DNA of 64,000 nt from Sphingomonas donggukensis (GTDB taxonomy: Bacteria > Pseudomonadota > Alphaproteobacteria > Sphingomonadales > Sphingomonadaceae): positions 2,108,001-2,172,000 of the forward strand of contig NZ_CP098401.1 in assembly GCF_023674425.1 (NCBI RefSeq). Reading direction: 5' to 3'. A program made the position numbers and the translations under genes. Of the stretch, positions 26,820-35,216 are shown in pieces (position 1 is the first letter of the stretch; each line of letters begins with the position of its first letter). Under the pieces are notes generated by a model. The model was not told where the DNA came from. It was given only the letters and a program-made list of their open reading frames with translations, and did not search any database.

Positions 26820-27710
26820 TCACTCGCCCAGCGGCTCGACGTCCACCGACACGCTCAATTTCTGCGCCCCAGATCCCAGCACCACGCCGTCGATCGGCGC
26901 GATGTCGGCATAATCGCGCCCGATCGCCATGATGATATGGTCGCGCGCCATCCAGATGCCGTTGGTCGGATCGACCCCGACCCAGCCCAGCGTCTCGCCA
27001 CACCACAGCAGCACCCACGCATGCGTCGCATCCGCCCCCACCAGCCGCGACTGGCCCGGCGGCGGCAACGTGCGCAGGTAACCCGAGGCATAGGCCGCGG
27101 GCAGCCCGGCGGCGCGCAGGCCGGAGATCATGATCTGCGCGAAATCCTGACACACGCCGCGCTTCGCATCGAACGCCTCGCGCGGCGGGGTGTCGACCAG
27201 GGTCGCGGCGGAGTCGAAGTCGAATTCGGTCTGGATCCGCCGGGCGAGCGCGAACGCCGCCTCCAGGCACCCGCGCGCCGGATCGAGTTCCTGCGCGCAC
27301 CACGCGGCGATAACGGGATCGAGTGCGATGCGCGGGCTGGGGAACAGATATGCCGCCGGGCTCGCCGGCCCCATGTCGCGGCTCGCGCGAGCGAGACGCG
27401 CGATCTCGGCCAGCGTCGGGTCGCCGGGCGACGGCACCGGGATCGGGCGGTCGACGGTCATGCGCGCGGTGCTGGTGATGACCAGGCTTTTGGCAGGGCT
27501 GTCGATCACCAGCCGCGTGACGTTGGCCAGCCCAGCCTGCGCCCGCGCCGGCCACGTCGCACCCGCCGGCGTGATGGTCAGGTCGTAGCTTTCCAGCGTC
27601 TGCCCCGACCACAGAATAGGTTTCAGCCGCAGATTGCACCGCGCGAACGACACCTGCTTGGCATAGTCGAACCGCGTGATGTGCCGGATGGCATAGTGCA
27701 TCGCGCTCAC
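26820..27710 (-). CDS. Transglutaminase-like cysteine peptidase family protein
   Basis: A protein of 293-296 residues with a bacterial transglutaminase-like N-terminal beta domain and a transglutaminase/protease core. Numbered from the ATG at 27701, the triad is Cys184 in RGVCQDFAQ, His227 in THAWV and Asp244 in VDPTNG. No signal peptide is seen, so it is probably cytosolic. A GTG at 27710 overlaps the stop of the ATP-grasp/Alpha-E gene (GTGA) and is taken as start; ATG 27701 is the alternative. This family co-occurs with circularly permuted ATP-grasp and Alpha-E proteins and is predicted to act on isopeptide or peptide bonds. Its substrate is unknown. Confidence 0.88.
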   Translation of the reverse strand: MSAMHYAIRHITRFDYAKQVSFARCNLRLKPILWSGQTLESYDLTITPAGATWPARAQAGLANVTRLVIDSPAKSLVITSTARMTVDRPIPVPSPGDPTLAEIARLARASRDMGPASPAAYLFPSPRIALDPVIAAWCAQELDPARGCLEAAFALARRIQTEFDFDSAATLVDTPPREAFDAKRGVCQDFAQIMISGLRAAGLPAAYASGYLRTLPPPGQSRLVGADATHAWVLLWCGETLGWVGVDPTNGIWMARDHIIMAIGRDYADIAPIDGVVLGSGAQKLSVSVDVEPLGE

Positions 27711-30196
27711 GCCAGTGTCAGCCCGGCGGCGCGTAAAGGCTCGGCCCCTTGCAGGAAGTAGCGGCGCGACACGGCATTCGACACCAGCGCCAGCCGCGCC
27801 TCGACGTCGCGCAGCACGGTGTCGTCGATCTCGACCGCGCGGGTGGTGGCGATGACGGCGGCAAGTGCGGTCGCCTGCGCCTGCTGCGCCTCGGCGATGC
27901 CGTCGTCGCCCAGCACCGGAAGTGCTGCCAGATGCTCGCCGATCGCCGCGACCTGGAAGGCGAGGCCGCGCGGGTTGCCCGGATCGAGCGCCACCAGGTC
28001 GATCACCGGCACCCGCGCGATCCCGGTCAGATAGCGCTGACGATAGCTGATCTGGCTGTTGGCGAGGTCGAGCAACGTCGACAGGTCGTCCGCGCTCGCA
28101 CTCTCGCCACCCAGCGCCCGGATCGCCGCGGCCAGCGTCGTCGCCCGCTCGACCCGCCGCCCCATGTCGTGGAACCGCCAGCCGTCGGTGCGGCCCATAT
28201 GCTCCGCCGACAGCCCGGCGAGCGCCGCGTACCGCCGCTGGAGCGAGCCTGCGCGTTCCAGCATGTGCCCCCGCGTCGGGAACGGCGCGTCGAGCAATTT
28301 TATCATATCGGCGGCCAGCCGGTCGCGCGATACGCCGCCGATCTCCCGCGCGCGGCGATTGAGCATCCGCACGCTCTGCCCGCTCTCGGCCTCGAGCGCG
28401 GTGCGCGCGAACGCGGTCAGTTCGGCGCGCCTCGTCGACTGCGGCGCCGGCGCCGCGCCTGCCGCCACGATCAGCCCGATCAGCCGCCACAATGTCTCGG
28501 GCGACAGCGCCGCGCCCGTGTCCGCGCCGATCGAATGGCCCAGCAGCACACGCACCGCGCTCAACAACGCTTCGCCGCGCTCCAGATAGCGGCCCAGCCA
28601 GAACAGATTGTCGGCCACCCGGCTCGGCAACGTCCCCGGATTGCGGCGCAGGTGGACGCTGTCGGTCGGCGGCAGCAGCGACACCGGCGCCACCGCCTCG
28701 GCCCCGTGGATGCACACGTCGGCGGACCACATGCCCGTACCCATCACCGCGGCACGCACGTCGGCATGTTCGCCGATCCGCGCGAAGCCGCCCGGCAGCA
28801 CGGTCCACTTGCCCTCCGCATCGCGCGCCGCGAACACCCGCACGGTAAAGGGGCGCGGCGTCAGTCGGTCCTCGGCGATCACCGGCATCGTCGACAGGCG
28901 CACCACTTCCTGCCCGACATAATCCTGCGGACGCCGCTCGATATCGGCGAGCAGGATGCCGCGCTCCTCGGGCGTCAGGTCGCTGCCCAGCACCGGCTTG
29001 CCCCCCGGCAGCCCCAGCGGCGCGTCGTCGAACGCCGGCGCGATCACCATGCGGTCGAGGTTCTCGCGCACGTAATCGCACTGCGTCTCACCCCCGCACC
29101 ACCATGTCGCGACGTTGGGCAGGCGCAGCGTCTCGCCGGTCAGCCGCGTGGCGAGCCCCGGCAGGAACGCGTTGATCGCGGCATTCTCGACCACGCCCGC
29201 CCCCGGCGACGACGACAGCACGACATTGCCCGCCGCCATCGCATCGACGAGGCCCGCGACCCCGATCTGCGAGGTCGAATCGAACGCCAGCGGGTCGAGG
29301 TAGCGGGGGTCGACCCGCCGCCACAGCGCGTCGATCCGCTTCAGGCCGGCGATCGTCCGCACGTACAGCCGATCCTCGAGCACGGTCAGGTCGGCGCCCT
29401 CGACCAGCAGGAAGCCCAGGTAGCGCGCCAGATGCGCCTGCTCGGCATAGCTCGCGTTCCACTTGCCCGGCGTAAGCAGGCCGATGCGCGGCTCGGCGCG
29501 GCGGCACACTGCGGCCAGCCCCTCGCGGAACGCCGCGAAGAACGGCGCGTGCCGCTCGATATTCAGCCGCGATTGCAAGCCGCCCAAGGTCCGTGCCACC
29601 GAGAGCCGGTTCTCCAGCGCATAGCCCGCCCCGACCGGCGCGCGCACGCCGTCGCCCAGCACGCGCCAGTCCCCCGCCGGCCCGCGGCACAAATCGACCG
29701 AATAGAAATGCAGGTGATAGCCACCCGGCGGCGCCAGCCCGACCATCGGCCGCAGGAACTGCGCGCTGCCGGTGACGAGCGTCGCGGGCAGATACCCGTT
29801 CGCGACCAGCCGTCCGGGGCCATAGACGTCGGCGACGATCGTCTCCAGCAGCTCGGCACGCTGCGCCACGCCCGTCTCGATATGCCGCCATTCGTCGGCG
29901 CCGATCAGCAGCGGCACCGGGGACAGCGGCCACGGGCGCTCGGCATGTTCGCCCGCCACGCGGAAACCGGTGCCGATGTCGCCGGCATGGCGTTGCGCCC
30001 GTTCGCGGGTGTCGTCCAGCGCCTCGCCGCCGACCGCGGCCAGCTCCTCCAGCACGATCCGCCACGCATCGCGGTCGACCCCGCGCGCCGTACACAGCAC
30101 GTCGGCATGCGCGCGCGTGCCGCAATAGTCGGACAGCCACCGCTCGGCGATGGTCGCCGCGTCGAACAGCCCTGTCGGTTGCGCTATGCTCGCCAC
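27707..30196 (-). CDS. Circularly permuted ATP-grasp fused to Alpha-E (DUF403) domain
   Basis: About 829 residues. The N-terminal 480 or so match the circularly permuted ATP-grasp type 1/2 region (DUF404/DUF407): GYHLHFYSVDLCRGPAGDW, LLTPGKWNASYAEQAHLARYLG, and ETQCDYVRENL. The C-terminal 310 or so match the all-helical Alpha-E domain, beginning near RVADNLFWLGRYLERGE. In many bacteria these are separate genes. ATP-grasp enzymes of this class are predicted amide ligases, and the coupled transglutaminase is a likely partner. The start is unclear: GTG at 30196 or 30232; no ATG lies in the first 100 codons. It lies downstream of hisZ. Confidence 0.88.
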   Translation of the reverse strand: MASIAQPTGLFDAATIAERWLSDYCGTRAHADVLCTARGVDRDAWRIVLEELAAVGGEALDDTRERAQRHAGDIGTGFRVAGEHAERPWPLSPVPLLIGADEWRHIETGVAQRAELLETIVADVYGPGRLVANGYLPATLVTGSAQFLRPMVGLAPPGGYHLHFYSVDLCRGPAGDWRVLGDGVRAPVGAGYALENRLSVARTLGGLQSRLNIERHAPFFAAFREGLAAVCRRAEPRIGLLTPGKWNASYAEQAHLARYLGFLLVEGADLTVLEDRLYVRTIAGLKRIDALWRRVDPRYLDPLAFDSTSQIGVAGLVDAMAAGNVVLSSSPGAGVVENAAINAFLPGLATRLTGETLRLPNVATWWCGGETQCDYVRENLDRMVIAPAFDDAPLGLPGGKPVLGSDLTPEERGILLADIERRPQDYVGQEVVRLSTMPVIAEDRLTPRPFTVRVFAARDAEGKWTVLPGGFARIGEHADVRAAVMGTGMWSADVCIHGAEAVAPVSLLPPTDSVHLRRNPGTLPSRVADNLFWLGRYLERGEALLSAVRVLLGHSIGADTGAALSPETLWRLIGLIVAAGAAPAPQSTRRAELTAFARTALEAESGQSVRMLNRRAREIGGVSRDRLAADMIKLLDAPFPTRGHMLERAGSLQRRYAALAGLSAEHMGRTDGWRFHDMGRRVERATTLAAAIRALGGESASADDLSTLLDLANSQISYRQRYLTGIARVPVIDLVALDPGNPRGLAFQVAAIGEHLAALPVLGDDGIAEAQQAQATALAAVIATTRAVEIDDTVLRDVEARLALVSNAVSRRYFLQGAEPLRAAGLTLA

Positions 30197-30258
30197 GTCC
30201 GCCCCAATCGCCAGCGCCTCCGTCTCGACCACAGTTGCCGCCGCGGCGCAACCGATGG

Positions 30259-31341
30259 TTACGCCTCGTGCACCTCGCCCTTCAGCAGGACGTGGGTGCA
30301 CAGCTGCGCCGCGGGCGTGTCCTGCGCCTCCAGCGCGGCCACCGTCACCCAGCCCTCGCCGCGCATCCGCGCGCCGTCGTCCGCCGACGTGCCGAACGGC
30401 AGGAACAGCCGCCGCCGCTCGACCGCGCGACCCGCGGCGTCGAGGATCGGATCGACGTACAGCGACACGCCGACCGCGGGTTCCTCCTTGCCGCCGTCTT
30501 CCGCGATCGGATCGTGCAGCACCTTGTACGTGCCCCCGCGCCCGATTTCGCCGAGCGTGCCGGCGGCGAAGATCGAGAAGCCGAGCCAGCTCTGATATTC
30601 GAACCCGTGCCGCTCGGTCGGGTCGAGCGTCAGCCCCACGCCCGCCGGCAGCGACGCCACGATCGATTCCAGCGCGTCGAGCCGACTGCCGAGCGCCGCG
30701 TGCCCCCGCAGCCGCGCGATCGCCGCGGCAAACGGCCCCGCCGCCTCGATCAGCGGCAGATAGCTCGCATCGATCGCCGCGACCGCACCCGCGTCCTTGG
30801 CGTCCAGCGCCGCCGCCAGCGCCGCGTCGCCGCCCAGCGTCGCGACCAGATCGGGCAGGGTGAAGTCGATCGACAAGCCGGTCAGTCCCGCCGCCGTCAG
30901 CGCCTCGACCGCGACGCTCACCACCTCGCGCGCGGCGGCGACGCTGTCGAGCCCGATCAGCTCGATCCCGATCTGCCGCATCGCCCGCGCCGGGCGCAGC
31001 TCCGACGCGCGCAGCTTCAGCACCGGCCCGGCGTAGGAGAGGCGCAAGGGGCGCGGATGATGGCCCATCCGCGTCGCCGCGATCCGCCCGACCTGCGCGG
31101 TGATGTCGGGCCGGATCGCCAGCGTCTTCTGCGACACCGGATCGGTAAACCGCACCGCATCGCGCGCACCCCCCGCCTTCAACCGCCGCGCCAGCCCATC
31201 CTCGAACTCGGCGAGCGGCGGGTCGACCTGCTCATAGCCATAGGACCGCGCCGCATCGAGCACCCCCCGCTCCAACCGCGCCGCGGCATCGGCAAACGGC
31301 GGCAGGCGATCGTGAAACCCCTCGGGAAGCAGCCCGGTCAT
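30259..31341 (-). CDS. hisZ: ATP phosphoribosyltransferase regulatory subunit
   Basis: A 360-residue paralogue of histidyl-tRNA synthetase catalytic domains that pairs with short HisG in histidine biosynthesis. It has the class II core (SQKTLAIRPDITAQVGRIA, RLSYAGPVLK, RQIGIELIGLD) but no anticodon-binding domain, and the C-terminal HisRS motif 3 is degenerate. The ATG at 31341 (MTGLLPEGF) is chosen over an upstream ATG that lies inside a palindromic repeat. hisG is not in the window. It is separated from serA by that repeat and an IR hairpin. Confidence 0.93.
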   Translation of the reverse strand: MTGLLPEGFHDRLPPFADAAARLERGVLDAARSYGYEQVDPPLAEFEDGLARRLKAGGARDAVRFTDPVSQKTLAIRPDITAQVGRIAATRMGHHPRPLRLSYAGPVLKLRASELRPARAMRQIGIELIGLDSVAAAREVVSVAVEALTAAGLTGLSIDFTLPDLVATLGGDAALAAALDAKDAGAVAAIDASYLPLIEAAGPFAAAIARLRGHAALGSRLDALESIVASLPAGVGLTLDPTERHGFEYQSWLGFSIFAAGTLGEIGRGGTYKVLHDPIAEDGGKEEPAVGVSLYVDPILDAAGRAVERRRLFLPFGTSADDGARMRGEGWVTVAALEAQDTPAAQLCTHVLLKGEVHEA

Positions 31342-31352
31342 ATCGAATCTAC

Positions 31353-31442
31353 CCGTTCGGGCTGAGCCTGTCGAAGCCCTGCCCTTCCTTTCATCCATCG
31401 GCTAGAAGAAGGGCAGGGCTTCGACAAGCTCAGCCCGAACGG
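31353..31442. repeat. 90-bp palindromic repeat with 34-nt arms
   Basis: The arms 31353-31386 and 31409-31442 are inverted complements with a single mismatch region; they begin CCGTTCGGGCTGAGCCTGTC. The spacer is 22 nt. It is an extended form of the TGAGC-type repeat and lies in the serA-hisZ gap, 11 bp before the hisZ start codon, so it would be in a shared transcript's leader. Confidence 0.87.
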
Positions 31443-31454
31443 TGGCACGGTCAG

Positions 31455-31479
31455 TGGGCGAAAGTACCACTTTCGCCCA
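31455..31479. terminator. Hairpin after serA without U-tract
   Basis: TGGGCGAAAGT (31455-31465) pairs over 11 bp with ACTTTCGCCCA (31469-31479) around a 3-nt loop. It begins 5 bp beyond the serA stop codon. No T-run follows on either strand, so it is either an atypical terminator or a 3'-end stabilising hairpin. Confidence 0.5.
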
Positions 31480-31484
31480 GACCA

Positions 31485-33062
31485 TCAGAACGCCAGCGCC
31501 ATCGCGGTCTTCACCCCCGGCAGCGCCTTCACCTTCGTCAGCAGGTCCGACGTCACCGCGTCGTCGACGCTCAGCAGCAGCACCGCCTCGCCGCCGGCAT
31601 CACGCCGCCCAAGGTGGAACGTGCCGATGTTGACCCCGCTCTCCCCCAGCAGCGAGCCCAGCCGCCCGATGAAGCCCGGCGCGTCCTCGTTCACCACATA
31701 CAGCATGTGTCCGGCCAGATCGGCCTCGACCTTGATCCCGAACAGCTCGACCAGCCGCGGCGCCTGGTTGCCGAACAGCGTGCCCGCGACCGATCGGTCG
31801 CCGGCCTGCGTGCGCACCGTCACGCGCAGCAGCGTATGGTAATCGCCCTCGCGGTCGTGGCGCACTTCGCGCACGTCCAGCCCGCGCTCCTTCGCCAGGA
31901 ACGGCGCGTTGACCATGTTCACGGTGTCGGAATGCACCCGCATCAGCCCCGCGAGCACCGCGCCGGTGATCGGCTTCTGATTCAGCGCCGCCGCTGCGCC
32001 CTCGACCTCGACCGAAATGCCGCTCAGCGCACCGTGCGACAGCTGGCCGACCAGCGAGCCGAGCTTTTCGGCCAGCGCCATATACGGCTTCAGCTTCGGC
32101 GCTTCCTCGGCGCTCAGGCTCGGCATGTTCAGCGCGTTGGTGACACCGCCCGAGACAAGGAAATCGGCCATCTGCTCGGCGACCTGGATGGCGACATTGA
32201 CCTGCGCCTCGCTGGTCGATGCGCCCAGATGCGGGGTCGAGACGAAATTGGGCGTGCCGAACAATGGCGACGCCTTGGCCGGCTCCTCGACAAACACGTC
32301 GAGCGCGGCGCCGCCGATGTGGCCCGAATCGAGCCCCGCCTTCAACGCCGCCTCGTCGATCAGTCCGCCGCGCGCGCAGTTGATGATGCGCACGCCGGCC
32401 TTGGTCTTGGCGAGATTATCCGCCGACAGGATGTTGCGGGTCTGGTCGGTCAGCGGCGTGTGCAGCGTGATGAAGTCGGCGCGCGCCAGCAGCTCGTCGA
32501 GCGTCACCTTCTCGACGCCCATCTCGACCGCGCGCTCCGGCGTGAGGAACGGGTCGAACGCGACGACCTTCATCTTCAGCCCCTGCGCGCGATCGGCGAC
32601 GATCGAACCGATGTTGCCCGCGCCGATCAGCCCCAGCGTCTTGGACGTCAGCTCGACGCCCATGAAGCGGTTCTTCTCCCACTTGCCGGCCTGCGTGCTC
32701 GCATCCGCCTCCGGCAATTGCCGGGCGAGCGCGAACATCAGCGCGATGGCGTGTTCGGCGGTGGTGATCGAGTTGCCGAACGGGGTGTTCATCACCACCA
32801 CCCCCTTGGCCGAGGCGGCGGGGATATCGACATTGTCGACGCCGATGCCGGCGCGCCCGACGACCTTCAGGTTGGTCGCCGCGTCGAGAATCGCCTTCGT
32901 CACCTTGGTCGAGCTGCGGATGGCAAGGCCGTCATAGTCGCCGATCATCGCGGCGAGTTCGTCCGGGGTCTTCCCCGTAATCTCGTCCACCTCGACCCCG
33001 CGCTGGCGGAAGATCTCGGCGGCTTTGGGGTCCATTTTGTCGGAAATCAGGACTTTGGGCAT
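31485..33062 (-). CDS. serA: D-3-phosphoglycerate dehydrogenase
   Basis: A 525-residue long-type PGDH that starts serine synthesis by oxidising 3-phosphoglycerate. Order: catalytic domain, NAD-binding Rossmann domain (LGLIGAGNIGSIVADRA), the rest of the catalytic domain with HLGAST, an intervening ASB domain, and a C-terminal ACT domain (about 455-525, VNEDAPGFIGRLGSLLGE). The catalytic Arg, Glu and His positions of the 2-hydroxyacid dehydrogenase family are present. The ATG at 33062 gives MPKVLISDKMDP; an in-frame ATG 27 nt upstream is less likely. It lies downstream of serC with a palindrome between them. Confidence 0.97.
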   Translation of the reverse strand: MPKVLISDKMDPKAAEIFRQRGVEVDEITGKTPDELAAMIGDYDGLAIRSSTKVTKAILDAATNLKVVGRAGIGVDNVDIPAASAKGVVVMNTPFGNSITTAEHAIALMFALARQLPEADASTQAGKWEKNRFMGVELTSKTLGLIGAGNIGSIVADRAQGLKMKVVAFDPFLTPERAVEMGVEKVTLDELLARADFITLHTPLTDQTRNILSADNLAKTKAGVRIINCARGGLIDEAALKAGLDSGHIGGAALDVFVEEPAKASPLFGTPNFVSTPHLGASTSEAQVNVAIQVAEQMADFLVSGGVTNALNMPSLSAEEAPKLKPYMALAEKLGSLVGQLSHGALSGISVEVEGAAAALNQKPITGAVLAGLMRVHSDTVNMVNAPFLAKERGLDVREVRHDREGDYHTLLRVTVRTQAGDRSVAGTLFGNQAPRLVELFGIKVEADLAGHMLYVVNEDAPGFIGRLGSLLGESGVNIGTFHLGRRDAGGEAVLLLSVDDAVTSDLLTKVKALPGVKTAMALAF

Positions 33063-33084
33063 GACGTTTGTCTTTCTTGCAAAC

Positions 33085-33156
33085 GTCATCCTGACGAAAG
33101 TCAGGATCTCAGGCGGCGTACACGCGGCTTGAGATCCCAGCTTTCGCTGGGATGAC
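33085..33156. repeat. 72-bp inverted repeat, GTCATCC-type
   Basis: Left part GTCATCCTGACGAAAGTCAGG is mirrored at the right by CCCAGCTTTCGCTGGGATGAC, each arm containing its own small hairpin. The type differs from the CCGTTCG families. It lies between serC and serA, 5 bp after the serC stop, and would fold in a serC-serA transcript. Confidence 0.82.
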
Positions 33157-33161
33157 GGTAA

Positions 33162-34298
33162 TTAGTTGGAAGCCTTCGTCGTCGCGTAGGCCCAATCGAG
33201 CCAGGGCCCGAGCGCCTCGATATCGGCGACATCGACGGTCGCGCCGCACCAGATGCGCAGGCCCGGCGGCGCGTCGCGGTAGCCGGCGACGTCGTACGCC
33301 GCGCCGGCTTTCTCCAGTGCCCCGGCCATCGCCTTGATGAACGCCTCGTCCGCGCCTGCGACCGTCAGGCACACGCTGGTCCGCGACCGCGTGTCCTCGT
33401 CCTCGGCCAGATGCCCCAGCCAGTCGCGCTCGGCGACGATCTTGTCGAGCGCGGCGGCATTGGCGTTCGACCGTGCGATCAGGCCATCGGCGCCGCCCAC
33501 CGTCTTCGCCCATTCGAGTGCAGCGATGCAGTCCTCGACCGCCAGCATCGACGGCGTATTGATCGTCTCGCCCTTGAAGATGCCCTCGGTCAGCTTGCCC
33601 TTGGACACGAGGCGGAATATTTTGGGCAACGGCCACGCCGGGGTGTAGCTCTCCAGCCGCTCGACCGCGCGCGGCCCCAGGATCAGCACGCCGTGCCCGC
33701 CCTCGCCGCCCAGCACCTTCTGCCAGCTGAACGTCGCGACATCGACCTTCGCCCAGTCGATCGGATAGGCGAAGACTGCGCTCGTCGCGTCGGCGAACGA
33801 CAGCCCTTCGCGGTCCGCCGGGATCCAGTCGGCATCGGGAACGCGCACGCCGCTCGTCGTGCCGTTCCAGGTGAACAGCACGTCATGGCTCCAGTCCACC
33901 GCGGCCAGATCGGGCAGCTGCCCGTAATCGGCGCGCAGCACGACGGGGTCGATCTTCAGCTGCTTGACCGCATCGGTCACCCAGCCCTCGCCGAAGCTTT
34001 CCCACGCCAGCGTGGTGACGGGGCGCGCTCCCAGCATCGTCCACATCGCCATTTCGAACGCGCCGGTGTCGCTGCCGGGCACGATGCCGATGCGGTGCGT
34101 ATCGGGCAGGCGGAGCAGTTCGCGCATCAGGTCGATGCAAAGCTGCAGCCGCGCCTTGCCGATTTTCGACCGGTGCGATCGGCCCAGCGATTCGGTGGCG
34201 AGCTTTTCGGGAGCCCATCCGGGCGGCTTGGCGCACGGGCCCGACGAAAAATACGGGCGTGCAGGCGTCTGCGCCGGGGGCGCGGGTAACTCGGTCAT
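33162..34298 (-). CDS. serC: Phosphoserine aminotransferase
   Basis: A 378-residue PLP aminotransferase that makes 3-phosphoserine from 3-phosphohydroxypyruvate and also serves in B6 synthesis on the erythronate-derived intermediate. The N-terminal FSSGPCAKPPGW and substrate region LGRSHRSKIGK fit the alphaproteobacterial SerC type. The PLP lysine is in FSWQKVLGGEGG. The ATG follows GGAGAGACTGAC, whose GGAGAG is held in a hairpin described separately. serA follows. Confidence 0.96.
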   Translation of the reverse strand: MTELPAPPAQTPARPYFSSGPCAKPPGWAPEKLATESLGRSHRSKIGKARLQLCIDLMRELLRLPDTHRIGIVPGSDTGAFEMAMWTMLGARPVTTLAWESFGEGWVTDAVKQLKIDPVVLRADYGQLPDLAAVDWSHDVLFTWNGTTSGVRVPDADWIPADREGLSFADATSAVFAYPIDWAKVDVATFSWQKVLGGEGGHGVLILGPRAVERLESYTPAWPLPKIFRLVSKGKLTEGIFKGETINTPSMLAVEDCIAALEWAKTVGGADGLIARSNANAAALDKIVAERDWLGHLAEDEDTRSRTSVCLTVAGADEAFIKAMAGALEKAGAAYDVAGYRDAPPGLRIWCGATVDVADIEALGPWLDWAYATTKASN

Positions 34299-34349
34299 GT
34301 CAGTCTCTCCTTGCAGAGAGCACGCGCGGCGTTGGGACCGCGTGGCCCG
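34299..34349 (-). ncRNA. serC leader RNA, two hairpins with the ribosome site in the second
   Basis: On the serC mRNA, CGCGG...CCGCG (34325-34342) forms one hairpin with an 8-nt loop. CTCTCTGCAAGGAGAG (34305-34320) forms a second whose 3' strand contains the ribosome binding site GGAGAG, 7 nt before the ATG. Two close hairpins with the ribosome site in the second match my recollection of the serC RNA motif described upstream of serC in alphaproteobacteria. The ligand or signal of that motif is not known to me. Boundaries depend on the predicted promoter. Confidence 0.6.
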
Positions 34350-34355
34350 TCGGCG

Positions 34356-34383
34356 GCCCTACAGCCATTGTGCAGCGCGTCAA
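34356..34383 (-). promoter_or_regulatory. Putative serC promoter
   Basis: Read on the minus strand, TTGACG (34383-34378) is followed after 16 bp by TAGGGC (34361-34356). The predicted start near 34349 would place the two leader hairpins at the 5' end of the mRNA. The -10 match is weak. Confidence 0.4.
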
Positions 34384-34510
34384 GCCCGGCGCATGTCGCT
34401 TTCGACGTTTTCGGTCGCAAGTCCTCGGATCGACGCAGTTTTATTACCGATCGGCGCAGCTCATCGCACAGTGTCTTGTCGCGGGCACCACCCTGCCGCA
34501 CCACGCGGCG

Positions 34511-35191
34511 ATGCGGTGGGGAACATGGGCGCGGACCGGGGCCGCAATCGGCATCGCGCTGTCGCTCGCCGCCTGCGGTAGTGGGCCGACCCGCACCGAT
34601 CTTCCGACGCGCCCGCGCAACTCTCCCCCCATCGTGCTGACCCAGCCCCCCAGCCGCGCGACGCAGGCGTGCTACGCCGACCTGCTTCAACAGAGTGTCC
34701 GCTATTCCGCCCTGCCCGACCGCGACTATGGCGGCGGGTGCCTGCTGACCGGCACGCTCCAGCTGATCGACTACGGCGTCCCGACCACCAACCTGCGCGC
34801 GATGGCCTGCCCGCTCGCGCGCACGTTCGTCGCCTGGGTCCGCTACGGCGTGGTGCCATCAGGCCGCGAGATCCTGGGCAGCCCGGTCGTGCGGGTCGAA
34901 AGCATGGGTACCTATGCCTGCCGCAACACCGTGGGGACGCGCACCATCAACCGCCTGAGCGAACATGCGGTCGGCAACGCCGTCGACGTGTCGGCGTTCG
35001 TGCTGGAGGACGGGCGACGCATCACCATCGAGCGCGACTGGCGCAACCCCGACCCGGCGGTGCAGGATTTCCTCCAGACCGTCCGCCGCTCGGCCTGCAA
35101 GCGGTTCGGCACCGTGCTGTCACCCGATTACAACGCGGCCCACTACAACCACCTCCACCTCGATCTCGGGCGCGGTGGATTGTGTCGGTAG
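34511..35191 (+). CDS. Extensin-like C-terminal domain lipoprotein
   Basis: A 226-residue protein with a lipoprotein signal (LSLAAC, lipid cysteine at 22) and an extensin-like C-terminal domain. This domain belongs to the LAS/M15-like peptidase fold. Candidate zinc ligands are SEHAVGNAVDVSAF (His and Asp) and the final HYNHLHLD. It is therefore probably a periplasmic peptidoglycan peptidase, though activity is unproven for most members. The ATG at 34511 starts the signal; the open frame upstream lies in the serC leader region. It is divergent from serC. Confidence 0.87.
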   Translation: MRWGTWARTGAAIGIALSLAACGSGPTRTDLPTRPRNSPPIVLTQPPSRATQACYADLLQQSVRYSALPDRDYGGGCLLTGTLQLIDYGVPTTNLRAMACPLARTFVAWVRYGVVPSGREILGSPVVRVESMGTYACRNTVGTRTINRLSEHAVGNAVDVSAFVLEDGRRITIERDWRNPDPAVQDFLQTVRRSACKRFGTVLSPDYNAAHYNHLHLDLGRGGLCR

Positions 35192-35216
35192 CGATTCGCG
35201 GTTAGTCCTCCCGCCA

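Noticed and set aside
27749-30595. A 948-residue open frame antisense to the ATP-grasp/Alpha-E gene
   Set aside because: The minus-strand gene has clear family motifs; the plus frame is His/Arg/Gln-rich noise.
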